DNA of 28,411 nt from a virus: positions 1 to 28,411 of IMG/VR virus record IMGVR_UViG_3300046453_000183; one strand, 5' to 3'. The position numbers and the translations under genes were made by a program. Every line of letters begins with the position of its first letter. Positions within the stretch are counted from its first letter, which is position 1. Positions 8,401-14,217 of this stretch are shown here, one piece after another. The notes under the pieces were generated by a model. That model was not told the origin of the DNA and did no database searches. It saw only the letters and a program-made list of their open reading frames with translations.

Positions 8401-8911
8401 GCTGGGCTGCCCCGACCTTGAACTGGCTCATAATGTCGGTGACGAGCGAGGCCGACGATGATGCGTCGACCATGCCGGCGGCCGACAGGTCGAGGGCGGC
8501 CTTCAGCGCGCCCCCGAGGATGTCCGAAGTCGATACGCCGGCAAGCCCGAGCGCTTCGATAGCTTCGGCCGCCTCGGTCGCACCCTTGCCAACCGCAGGG
8601 CCCATCGTGCGCGCCTGGTCGGACAGTTGCTTGAGCTCCGCCCCTGATACGCCGCCCAGCGCCGCCTCGACGCGCTTCATTTGCGCCTCGAAGGAACCGG
8701 CGCCCTTGTCGATCGCGCGGACCATGGCGGCGAAAGGAATGGTGATGCCAAGCGTCAGGCCGGTGCCGATCGCCTTGATGCGCTGCTCCACCGCGTGGAA
8801 TTTGTCGACGAGGCGACCAAGGACGCCTTCCACGCCCTTGGCCGCAGAATCGAACTCGGAGGTGTCGGCGCCGAACACCACTCGCGCGGCGCCGACAACT
8901 GCCATATTCAT
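5459..8911 (-). CDS. Phage tail tape measure protein (TP901 type)
   Basis: A 1150-aa protein starting at ATG 8911 with GGAGG about eight bases upstream; the start overlaps the stop of the chaperone extension (ATGA). Residues about 30-330 hold the TP901 core (FEAQMKRVEAALGG, VGKGATEAAEAIEALG, FGADAARTAIGLMEQG). Residues about 385-490 and 515-585 form two blocks of hydrophobic segments that may insert in membrane during DNA ejection. A Pro-rich linker follows near 705-735. Residues about 755-945 are a long coiled coil made of three related units (LDLEAARLRGD, IDLARISDN, LDLAKARGD at unit starts). The C-terminus contains a Gly/Ser-rich stretch (SSGGGGILGSIGSAIGS). This protein sets tail length. 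No lytic peptidase or lysozyme motif was seen. Confidence 0.95.
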   Translation of the reverse strand: MNMAVVGAARVVFGADTSEFDSAAKGVEGVLGRLVDKFHAVEQRIKAIGTGLTLGITIPFAAMVRAIDKGAGSFEAQMKRVEAALGGVSGAELKQLSDQARTMGPAVGKGATEAAEAIEALGLAGVSTSDILGGALKAALDLSAAGMVDASSSASLVTDIMSQFKVGAAQLPDVVKKVVGALDTSKFGFEDFRLAVGQGGAIAASAGVSFTDFATAISATSTQFTSGADAGTSFKTYIQSLVGNSTEAKRAMTKLGISFFDASGRMKPMAEQAEILRKALGNLTDKSKTEALNTIFGADAARTAIGLMEQGAKGFEDLQKTIGAGDVDAKIAKRLEGSEAAGKRIATAWESVKIALGVNTSILEIVTGIKNGFARMLEAIANAPPIVHKIGAAFAALGAIMGPLMLVLGHLGAILLASFASKFGLIGRAIALIISPVSTVIGLLGEYGLARALTMLAGRFLAFMGPVGLAISAFLLFKDQITFALAAVWKSLSETLGPPLEALFAKIGALFSKLTGGPIGAALQGLMDLLSGLVDVIGTLLVGTIENAGEVIGRVLGAAIAIISGLVDVVSGVVTAVSALLSGDFQGAWNAMAGVIENVIGAIVDMISALVPEISAPLQAAWAEAKKWLSDGFASIFTSMTGFVSGAVSSVQQAFPGIVSAAKSVYDGVKTWLVDNFGGILAWVQKAAKFIGDQYAGLKKRLGLGDSAPAAAPPPPAKPENPKTPPPAKQSVDFDDGKTKTKHTPKGRNTKYDAANRQQLQDDLDLEAARLRGDTEAERAIRTRLDLSKQIEAYQRTGLSLEAATTAAKRDMATLEAARRVGLAKDLERDDAAHQIDLARISDNQALEEQLQRQQELKDRIAGFQRDGLSLEEATARAVRQQLETDQARAEVRARLMAVGEQDRQLDLAKARGDSEERIRQLQREIDIRERARQLEHDFEMDPASAQRQAGVEWDEMDKARQTGVFRDTFKDGVRAALDGDLKGWFKNWWRDRVAKGMEEALNSLADLISKLFSNVGGSSGGGGILGSIGSAIGSLFGGSSLNSSASAASAASGVDWHNLPGFKTGGSFKVGGSSGIDQNLVSFRATAGEIVNIEKPGNDNGGQGATYVSMTMPFTGAVDLATKGEAMRFAEAARAAAVRGINEAQRRRG

Positions 8912-9293
8912 GCAGGTCCTCCAGAAATGACCTCACCCGCCGTCGACGCCCAGGCAAGGCCGACGGCGTAGAGTTCCTGCCAAGTCGATTTCTTCGGCTT
9001 CGGCGCGGGAGTGATGAGGAAGCTCTTGAGTGGCGGAATTTTCTTGGATCGACCGAGCACACCCGCCAACCAGCCGGCCTGCGTCACCAGGTCGTGCAGG
9101 CTGCGTGATGCGCGGGCCTTGCCATCGAGTACCCGGACCAGCTCGCGAGGTGTGAGGCGCCAGTACTGTTCGGGGTCTAGCCCCGTTTCGCACCACGTGA
9201 GGTGGAGGCTCGCCCAGTCCCACGGCCGTTCGGCGCTTTCGACGCCGGCATCCGAGGGTCCGCGGCGCCCGCCTTGGCCGCCTCCGGGAAAGC
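8908..9293 (-). CDS. Tail assembly chaperone, C-terminal frameshift extension (GT-like)
   Basis: This open frame lies in the -1 frame relative to the chaperone gene at 9177-9611 and ends at TGA 8908-8910, overlapping the tape-measure start. From residue PWDWASLHLTW onward it looks like real protein (DPEQYWRLTPRELVRVLDG, a tail-chaperone-like helix, then LITPAPKPKKSTW). It has no plausible start of its own near the real portion: the ATG of the open frame lies far upstream in nonsense sequence. The simplest reading is a -1 ribosomal frameshift from the upstream chaperone, as in lambda G/GT, giving a fusion of about 234 aa. The start coordinate marks the shift region, not an initiation site. Confidence 0.75.
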
Positions 9294-9611
9294 CGTTTCG
9301 ATCGCGCGCATGATGAGCTCGAGCGAGGGCTCCAGTCCGCCGATCGCATCGATGATCTGGCCGGCTTCCCGGTCCGTCATCTCGGGCTGGCAATCGGTCA
9401 GGCCGATTCGGAACATCGTGCGGATTTTGCGCAGCGAGGGCGCGTTCGCCAGGACCGCCTGCAGCTCGCTTATGTTCTCGAGCTCGAACTCTTCCTCGAG
9501 GACGCACAGGGCGTTCGTAGAGAAAGCGAATACGTAGCGGCGAGGCTCGGCTTCGCCGGCGAACGGCAAGTCGAAACCCAGCAGGCCCCGGTGGGTGTTG
9601 GCTGCCGTCAT
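9177..9611 (-). CDS. Tail assembly chaperone (G-like, GTA TAC-type)
   Basis: A 144-aa protein starting at ATG 9611, two bases after the tail-tube gene. Residues about 1-105 have the tail-chaperone pattern: RRYVFAFSTNALCVLEEEF, then FRIGLTDCQPEMTDREAG, then IDAIGGLEPSLELIMRAI. This family coats the tape measure during tail assembly and is absent from the finished tail. The last 35 residues are low-complexity and Arg/Gly-rich, typical of sequence that is read in this frame only when the ribosome fails to shift into the extension frame. Position between tail tube and tape measure is canonical. Confidence 0.85.
   Translation of the reverse strand: MTAANTHRGLLGFDLPFAGEAEPRRYVFAFSTNALCVLEEEFELENISELQAVLANAPSLRKIRTMFRIGLTDCQPEMTDREAGQIIDAIGGLEPSLELIMRAIETAFPEAAKAGAADPRMPASKAPNGRGTGRASTSRGAKRG
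9285..9291 (-). promoter_or_regulatory. Candidate -1 frameshift slippery heptamer T TTC CCG
   Basis: On the minus strand the zero frame reads GCT TTC CCG, giving the X XXY YYZ pattern TTTCCCG. A -1 slip here moves translation into the open frame ending at 8908 and replaces the low-complexity chaperone C-terminus with a Gly-rich linker and the extension domain. GC-rich sequence downstream could form a hairpin with GCGGC pairing to GCCGC about 10 bases later. No other canonical heptamer was found in the overlap before the zero-frame stop at 9177. Confidence 0.6.
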
Positions 9612-9613
9612 GT

Positions 9614-10051
9614 TCAGGAGCCCCCGCCGGCCAACGTAAGCACCGGCTTGCCGGTGAGCTTCCAGGTCGCGGAACCGGTCATGCGATCGTCGATCGGCGT
9701 CGCATGCCCGTGCGATGTGGCGAAGCCCTTGAAGTTGAGCTGAGCACCGTTGGGATAGACGATGCGCCAGGCATCAACCGTGCGGTCGGCCAGGTGGGTG
9801 TGAATCGTGGCGTCATCGAACAGGCCTGCGACCAGATTGTAGGTGAGGCTGGTCTCGCCGGCGTCCGCGAGGCCGGGCTTGAATTCCCGGTAGCCGTCGG
9901 GGCTGGCGAAGTGGGTGAACTCCACGCTGTCGCGCGAGGTCTCGGGCGGGTTGAGTTCGGTCATTTCCGCGAACGGAGTGTAGACCGAGCCGACAACCTT
10001 GCCGAACGTGGTCAGGAGACCGATGTCGGTCGCCGCGTTGGTTTCTGCCAT
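9614..10051 (-). CDS. Major tail tube protein
   Basis: A 145-aa protein. I choose ATG 10051 because AGGAG lies five bases upstream; the longer frame upstream is low-complexity Ser/Pro sequence. The protein begins MAETNAATDIGLLTTFG and contains PPETSRDSVEFTHFASPDG and NLVAGLFDDATIHTHL, then ATWKLTGKPVLTLAGG near the end. This is the usual pattern of lambda-V-like tail tube subunits, which stack as hexameric rings. It follows the tail completion gene and precedes the chaperones, as expected. A strong hairpin (10106-10125) stands in its leader and it has one of the better ribosome binding sites in the operon, fitting high expression. Confidence 0.88.
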   Translation of the reverse strand: MAETNAATDIGLLTTFGKVVGSVYTPFAEMTELNPPETSRDSVEFTHFASPDGYREFKPGLADAGETSLTYNLVAGLFDDATIHTHLADRTVDAWRIVYPNGAQLNFKGFATSHGHATPIDDRMTGSATWKLTGKPVLTLAGGGS

Positions 10052-10105
10052 GATGGCTCCTGTCGTGGGCTGTGAGCCCGAGTGGTGGTGGATGGATGCT
10101 GGCAG

Positions 10106-10125
10106 CGCCGGCGCGTTCGCCGGCG
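10106..10125. other. Perfect 8-bp stem-loop in the leader of the tail tube gene
   Basis: CGCCGGCG is repeated (and, being itself palindromic, pairs with its copy) across a four-base CGTT/AACG loop. No U-run follows, so it is not an intrinsic terminator. It lies in the 115-base gap between the tail completion gene and the tail tube start, one of the larger non-coding gaps in the late operon, and may stabilise the tail tube message. Confidence 0.6.
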
Positions 10126-10166
10126 ACCGGCTCGGCCAGCGCGAGCTCGATGGTGGAAACGGCCGG

Positions 10167-10565
10167 TCAGCCGATCGGGATGTTCCAAACGAGGACGTCG
10201 AGGCTGGTGCGGTGGACGACGCCGATGGTGTCGGTGTCCGTGTCGGAGCGCAGGCCAAGCACGATGGTGCGGAGCCGAACGCCGAGGTGATCCCCCCGAT
10301 ATCCGACCAGAAGGCCGCCCTGGCCACCAAGTAACAGCGCCAGGTCCTTCGCCGCTTTGTAGGTTCGGCCCCAGCATTCGATCTGGATCCGGTCACGGCT
10401 CCAACCGGCGCCGCCGCTGAAAATCATTTGCGGGGTCTTGTTGCCCGACAGGACGATCCCCGGCAGCGCATCGCTCTGCGGACGAACGCCCCAGTCTACC
10501 CGGCGCTGTACGGCCATGCCGATCGGCGCATGCTGCAGCAGGAGGTCCCGGAGGGCTTCGTCCAT
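10167..10565 (-). CDS. Tail completion protein (DUF3168)
   Basis: A 132-aa protein starting at ATG 10565, one base after the stop of the HK97 gp10-like gene. The order of features fits DUF3168: an N-terminal helix (DEALRDLLLQHAPIG), then VDWGVRPQSDALPGIVL, then RDRIQIECWGRTYKAAKDLA, then a beta-rich end with SLDVLVWNIP. DUF3168 proteins form the terminator ring at the head-proximal end of the tail tube. The position between gp10-like protein and tail tube is the canonical one. Confidence 0.88.
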   Translation of the reverse strand: MDEALRDLLLQHAPIGMAVQRRVDWGVRPQSDALPGIVLSGNKTPQMIFSGGAGWSRDRIQIECWGRTYKAAKDLALLLGGQGGLLVGYRGDHLGVRLRTIVLGLRSDTDTDTIGVVHRTSLDVLVWNIPIG

Positions 10566-10566
10566 G

Positions 10567-11001
10567 TCAGCGCTTCATCAATCGCTGGAATTCATCCGCG
10601 ATATATTCGAGGGCAACATACGTAGCCTTCGGCGCCATCGCGTCGAATGCTGGCCCCATGAAAGGTTGAGGCTGCATATACATCGTCCCGAACTCAACCA
10701 TGTGACCGTAAAAGCCATCATGGGGCAGACCTTTGCCCTGTAACGGTCCTACGAATAGGACTTGCTCGCCTTTCTTAAGTTGCACGCGAGCGAAGTTCAT
10801 TCCTTTCGTCTCCGTGCTTATGCCGATACTGTCTCGCAAGTTACCCGTGTCGACAGGGACTAGGCGCTTTGCCTCTTCCGCAACCAATTCAGCGCCAGCC
10901 ATCAGAGCATCTTCCACGACATCACGGTTCGTCAGCCGCATCAGCTTGCGCAGATTACGTTTGATTTCTTCCGTGCCCTCGATGCGGATCTTCATCTTCA
11001 T
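10567..11001 (-). CDS. HK97 gp10-like head-tail connector / tail completion protein
   Basis: A 144-aa protein. I choose ATG 11001, which overlaps the upstream TGA (ATGA); sequence upstream in frame is an antisense-like Arg-rich stretch. Hallmarks of the gp10 family are present: GTEEIKRNLRKLMRL, then AEEAKRLVPVDTGNLRDSIG, then FYGHMVEFGTMYMQPQPFMGPA. In HK97 this protein helps join the completed head to the tail. Neighbours on both sides are connector genes, and all overlap or nearly touch. Confidence 0.92.
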   Translation of the reverse strand: MKMKIRIEGTEEIKRNLRKLMRLTNRDVVEDALMAGAELVAEEAKRLVPVDTGNLRDSIGISTETKGMNFARVQLKKGEQVLFVGPLQGKGLPHDGFYGHMVEFGTMYMQPQPFMGPAFDAMAPKATYVALEYIADEFQRLMKR

Positions 11002-11360
11002 GGCCGGATGTCCGGACGGGCGGCCGTTGTGATCTCGACGCCGACGAACCGGCCGGAGACTTCCTTCGTGCCAATCACGGCGAACGTCATTTTCCGGTGC
11101 TTGATGAAGTCGCCGCCGACGATCGAGCGGGTCAATGCGTCGGAACGCACCGTCCATCTGGTTGTCAGCTCCTGGCCCTGCTGATTGGCGCGCATACGCT
11201 CGCCATCCTTGACGTCGACGCGCTTGGCGCTGCGGCGGCCGATCTCTGCCGGTGGACCATCGACGGTGGCGGTGCCATCATCGATGGGCGAACTGCGCCA
11301 GAATGAAATGCGGTGGTCGAGCTCGGTGGTCGAAAGGCCCCGGCGGGTGCCGGCCGCCAT
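10998..11360 (-). CDS. Head-tail adaptor / head closure protein
   Basis: A 120-aa protein starting at ATG 11360, which overlaps the upstream TAA (TAATG). It shows the pattern of the phage head-tail joining family: LDHRISFWRSS near the N-terminus, a central KDGERMRANQQGQELTTRWT and VRSDALTRSIVGGDF, then HRKMTFAVIGTKEV. Members (SPP1 gp16, HK97 gp7) form the ring that closes the head after packaging. Assignment rests on pattern and on location between gp6-like and gp10-like genes. Confidence 0.88.
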   Translation of the reverse strand: MAAGTRRGLSTTELDHRISFWRSSPIDDGTATVDGPPAEIGRRSAKRVDVKDGERMRANQQGQELTTRWTVRSDALTRSIVGGDFIKHRKMTFAVIGTKEVSGRFVGVEITTAARPDIRP

Positions 11361-11911
11361 TAGAGCCAGATCCTGTCGTTGACGATCCAGGGGTCGAGAT
11401 CGACGATAGTATCGTCGAACAGAGCCCGGACCTGAAGGAGCAGCCCGGTTCGAACGCTCGCCGGGATCGCATCGCCATCCGCACCATAACCTACGATGGC
11501 GCGGACGGTGACCCGGCCCCCGCGGAAATGCGGACTGACCAGCGAAGACCAGGTGCCCGAAACGGGGCGGATACCCATCTCCAGATCGTCGCCGAATATC
11601 TCGACGGTATCGAGATCGAGCGACTGGACGTCACCGGCGGTATCCACGTAGCTAATGTCGATGAGGGAAGCGATCGGGCCGATCGGGAGCAAATCGAGGT
11701 CGCTGAAGCTATCTGCCCTGATTTGCACGGTCTGGTGGATGAGACGCGTGCCGGTCACTGATTCAACGCGACCGCGCGCGCCGGCGACGTGAAGCGCGAG
11801 TTCATCGTCAAAGCCGACTTCGTCCTCGTCAAGGCGGAGGAACTGCTTCGCCTGGGCAAGCGAAATAGGCTCCTCGGCCGGCGCGACGATGGTGACCGGC
11901 TTCGCCCACAT
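11360..11911 (-). CDS. Head-tail connector protein, gp6-like
   Basis: A 183-aa protein starting at ATG 11911 with GGAG eight bases upstream. The N-terminus PISLAQAKQFLRLDEDE followed by DELALHVAGARGRVESVTG is the helical start of the HK97 gp6/phage_gp6-like connector family; a beta-rich middle and a C-terminal VRTGLLLQVRALFDD helix complete it. These proteins form the first ring below the portal. The gene follows the small gene at 11915 with three bases between them. Confidence 0.88.
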   Translation of the reverse strand: MWAKPVTIVAPAEEPISLAQAKQFLRLDEDEVGFDDELALHVAGARGRVESVTGTRLIHQTVQIRADSFSDLDLLPIGPIASLIDISYVDTAGDVQSLDLDTVEIFGDDLEMGIRPVSGTWSSLVSPHFRGGRVTVRAIVGYGADGDAIPASVRTGLLLQVRALFDDTIVDLDPWIVNDRIWL

Positions 11912-11914
11912 GGA

Positions 11915-12139
11915 TTAGGCTCCGGCCGCTGGCGCCGCCTTGGCGTCCGCTTCGGCTTCCTTCAGCTCCTTCTTGAGCCGGACGACGCGCTCCGCCGGCG
12001 TCTCTGCAACAGGCGCGAGTTCGGCGAAGTCGGCATCGATGAGACGCTGCGCCTCTGCCACGTCGTCGAACGCCTTGGTGTCGCCCGGGGCGAGCGACAT
12101 CTCCGGGCCCGAAAGCCCGGTCTTCATCTTCAATTCCAT
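11915..12139 (-). CDS. Small hypothetical phage protein between capsid and connector
   Basis: A 74-aa protein. I choose ATG 12139 because GGAG lies eight bases upstream; the longer frame to 12184 lacks support. The sequence has an acidic middle (DVAEAQRLIDADFAELAP) and a charged coiled-coil-like C-terminus (ERVVRLKKELKEAEAD) ending in Ala. It contains no known motif. Small charged proteins of this kind commonly separate the capsid and gp6-like genes in alphaproteobacterial siphophages; the function is unknown. It lies just downstream of the capsid terminator, so it starts the next transcript unless there is read-through. Confidence 0.7.
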   Translation of the reverse strand: MELKMKTGLSGPEMSLAPGDTKAFDDVAEAQRLIDADFAELAPVAETPAERVVRLKKELKEAEADAKAAPAAGA

Positions 12140-12194
12140 TTTGGGATCTCCAAAGGGAGGCTGCTTTTCCTCGAGGCCGCGCACGGCGTCGGGG

Positions 12195-12226
12195 AAAAGC
12201 CCGGGCGGGGCATCGACCCCGCCCGG
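12195..12226 (-). terminator. Intrinsic terminator after the capsid gene
   Basis: A perfect 10-bp stem (CCGGGCGGGG at 12201-12210 with its complement at 12217-12226) with a six-base loop, followed on the minus strand by GC and then four U residues. It starts eight bases past the capsid stop. The U-run is short, so partial read-through into the connector genes is likely. Confidence 0.75.
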
Positions 12227-12233
12227 ATGCTCA

Positions 12234-13496
12234 TCACGCCAGGCGCAGGTGCTTGATGGCGTTCGGATCGGCGAGCTCGCCGTCGAAACGCATCAGGCCG
12301 GCAATGCCGAGGTCGGGCCAGAAGCGCTCGCGTAGCACGCCGATGACCGGCGAACCGACCTTGCGGACGAAATACTTGCTGTGGTCGCCGAAGATCACGG
12401 CGCGGTTGCCGGTGGCGATCGCCGGCACATCGTCGTTGATCGAGTAGGGCTTGCCGAGGAGCAGGTCGGGCGCGCCGACCTTCACATCGCCCATCTGCCA
12501 CAGGTAGTTGCCGTCGCCGTCCTTGAGCTTGCGGATGGCCTGCAGGGTGGTGTCGGCGAACTGCCAGCGACATTTCGGGCTGCGACGATACGGCGCACGC
12601 ACCGAGTGCTGAAGGTCGATCAGCTCGTCGGCGGCGATTGCCGTGGTCGAGGCCGAGGTCTTGCCGAGGAGCGAAGCCGTCACGATGCCGTTGGGGGCGT
12701 CGTTGCCGGTCCCCACGGTCAGCTGGCCATTGCCGAGGCGAGCAAGGCGCTCGCCGATCAGCGACGCGAGCAGCAGCTCCATGTCGAAGATCGAATCGGT
12801 GTCGAGCTCCCAGCTCCAGCGGATGAACTCGGTATCGAAGCCGTAAGCACCGAGGACCGCGCGGCCGATCATGGCATCCTTGCCGCCGTCGTCGGTCAGC
12901 GCTGCGCCTTCGGCATGGGTACCGGCGGTGCTGGCGGTGTCGTCCAGCGTGGGCAGGTTCATCGGATTGCCCGACGGCGTGGTAATGACGCGGGCGACGT
13001 CGGTGTCGAACATCGGACCCCAGTCCTTCATGACGCGAACGATTTCGGTCATCAGGGTGGTGGGCACGGTGTAGCCGCCGGCGCTGTTGGTGCCGACCGA
13101 CTGGATGCGCTGTTCGAACGCCGCAACGCCCTGGCGGAGCACGGCGCGCTCTTCGGGCTCGAGGTCGGACGGGGCGACGCCGCAGATGACCTTGGCGAAG
13201 ACCGAGCGGTATTCGATCGTGGTCTCGTCGCCCTCGGCCTGGCCACGGGCTTCGGTATCGCGGCCGAGCGGGCGATTGCGCTCACGGCGCTCGGTGGCGG
13301 CGCCTTCGGCGCGCGCCATGCGCTCTTCACGCTTGATCGAGGCGTCGAGCTTGTCCAGCTCGGCCATGATCACGTCGTGACGGTTCTCGAGTTCGGCAGT
13401 GCGCGCCTCGTCGGTATTCTTGGTGATTTCTTCGAGGGCGGCGCGTGCGTCTGCGACGAGCTTTTCCCGCTTCTCCTGCATTTCCTTCAGGGTCAT
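12234..13496 (-). CDS. Major capsid protein, HK97 gp5-like
   Basis: A 420-aa precursor starting at ATG 13496 with TGGAG about eight bases upstream. Residues about 1-85 are a charged coiled coil (EMQEKREKLVADARAALEE, RHDVIMAELDKLDASIKREE), the scaffold-like delta domain that the prohead protease removes. The mature domain shows VGTNSAGGYTVPTTLMTEI, then MNLPTLDDTASTAG, then GTGNDAPNGI and a RFWPDLGIAGLMRFDG C-terminus, all typical of HK97-fold capsids. The gene stands between two minus-strand terminators (13514-13539 upstream and 12195-12226 downstream), which sets it apart as its own transcription unit within the late operon. Confidence 0.96.
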   Translation of the reverse strand: MTLKEMQEKREKLVADARAALEEITKNTDEARTAELENRHDVIMAELDKLDASIKREERMARAEGAATERRERNRPLGRDTEARGQAEGDETTIEYRSVFAKVICGVAPSDLEPEERAVLRQGVAAFEQRIQSVGTNSAGGYTVPTTLMTEIVRVMKDWGPMFDTDVARVITTPSGNPMNLPTLDDTASTAGTHAEGAALTDDGGKDAMIGRAVLGAYGFDTEFIRWSWELDTDSIFDMELLLASLIGERLARLGNGQLTVGTGNDAPNGIVTASLLGKTSASTTAIAADELIDLQHSVRAPYRRSPKCRWQFADTTLQAIRKLKDGDGNYLWQMGDVKVGAPDLLLGKPYSINDDVPAIATGNRAVIFGDHSKYFVRKVGSPVIGVLRERFWPDLGIAGLMRFDGELADPNAIKHLRLA

Positions 13497-13513
13497 CGTG
13501 CACTCCAGGCATG

Positions 13514-13539
13514 AAAAAGCCCACCGGAAGCCGGCGGGC
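13514..13539 (-). terminator. Intrinsic terminator between protease and capsid genes
   Basis: A nine-base stem (13519-13527 with 13531-13539) and three-base loop, followed on the minus strand by five U residues. The one non-Watson-Crick position is G-U in the minus-strand RNA but A-C in the plus-strand RNA, so the structure is built for the minus transcript. It ends about 17 bases before the capsid start codon and right next to its ribosome binding site. Confidence 0.8.
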
Positions 13540-13596
13540 GGATGAGGGCGAAGCGGGACGCTGTCGCCACCTCGGGCCGAAGCCCGGTGAATTGTG

Positions 13597-14217
13597 TTAT
13601 CGGATCCCGCGTTCGGCCTGCGCCTGGCGGGCGCGGCGAGCGGAGATGCGGCCGAGCGCGCCGGCCTGATTGTGCTCGCGCCGTTCGTTCCGCAGATGCT
13701 CGAGCGAACGCAGCCCGATCTCGGTATCCGGATAGGCGGGGAACGCGGTGATCGTCACCTCGTAAAGATCCACTTCCAGGATCGTCCGGAGCGGTGGGTC
13801 GACGGTTTCGTCCCACTCCTGCTTGCGGGTGACGAAACCGAACGACATGCCGTTCACGTCGCCCCGCTCGATCAGCACCGCAAGATCTCGGCCGTCCGTG
13901 GTGTCCGGGAGATCGATCTCGACGGCCAGGCCCTTTTCGTCCTCCTGCAGCCGAAGCGTCCCGGCCGTCGACCGGCCCACAACGCGATCGGTGCGGTGGC
14001 TGTAGAGTGCCAGGACATCAGCGGTTTTCAGCGTCTCGGTGAAGGCGCCCTGGGCGATTTTCTCGCGCCAGTAACCGCCAATATCCGTCTCGCTGTTGAA
14101 GATGGCCGCATAGCCGCGAACGGTTCGGCCTTCGCCGTCGCCCTTGGCGATCTCACGAACCTCGATCGGCAGCGTGAGCGCGCGCCGTTCGCGCCCTTCA
14201 CTCTTCGGTGCCGGCAT
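13597..14217 (-). CDS. HK97-type prohead protease (S78/U35)
   Basis: A 206-aa serine protease that matures the capsid by removing the delta domain. I choose ATG 14217, with a purine-rich AAGGAAGAG upstream; it lies 20 bases inside the portal gene. The sequence has GYAAIFNSETDIGGYWREKI, then the His motif ALYSHRTDRVVGR with His74, then GDVNGMSFGF with Ser125, matching the catalytic His/Ser of the HK97 gp4 family, and VDLYEVTITAFPAYPDTEI near the C-terminus. The final 30 residues are Arg-rich. Location between portal and capsid is canonical. Confidence 0.95.
   Translation of the reverse strand: MPAPKSEGRERRALTLPIEVREIAKGDGEGRTVRGYAAIFNSETDIGGYWREKIAQGAFTETLKTADVLALYSHRTDRVVGRSTAGTLRLQEDEKGLAVEIDLPDTTDGRDLAVLIERGDVNGMSFGFVTRKQEWDETVDPPLRTILEVDLYEVTITAFPAYPDTEIGLRSLEHLRNERREHNQAGALGRISARRARQAQAERGIR

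Noticed and set aside
12381-13514. Plus-strand frame (377 aa) opposite the capsid gene
   Set aside because: Shadow of the capsid gene; composition follows the reverse of its codons.
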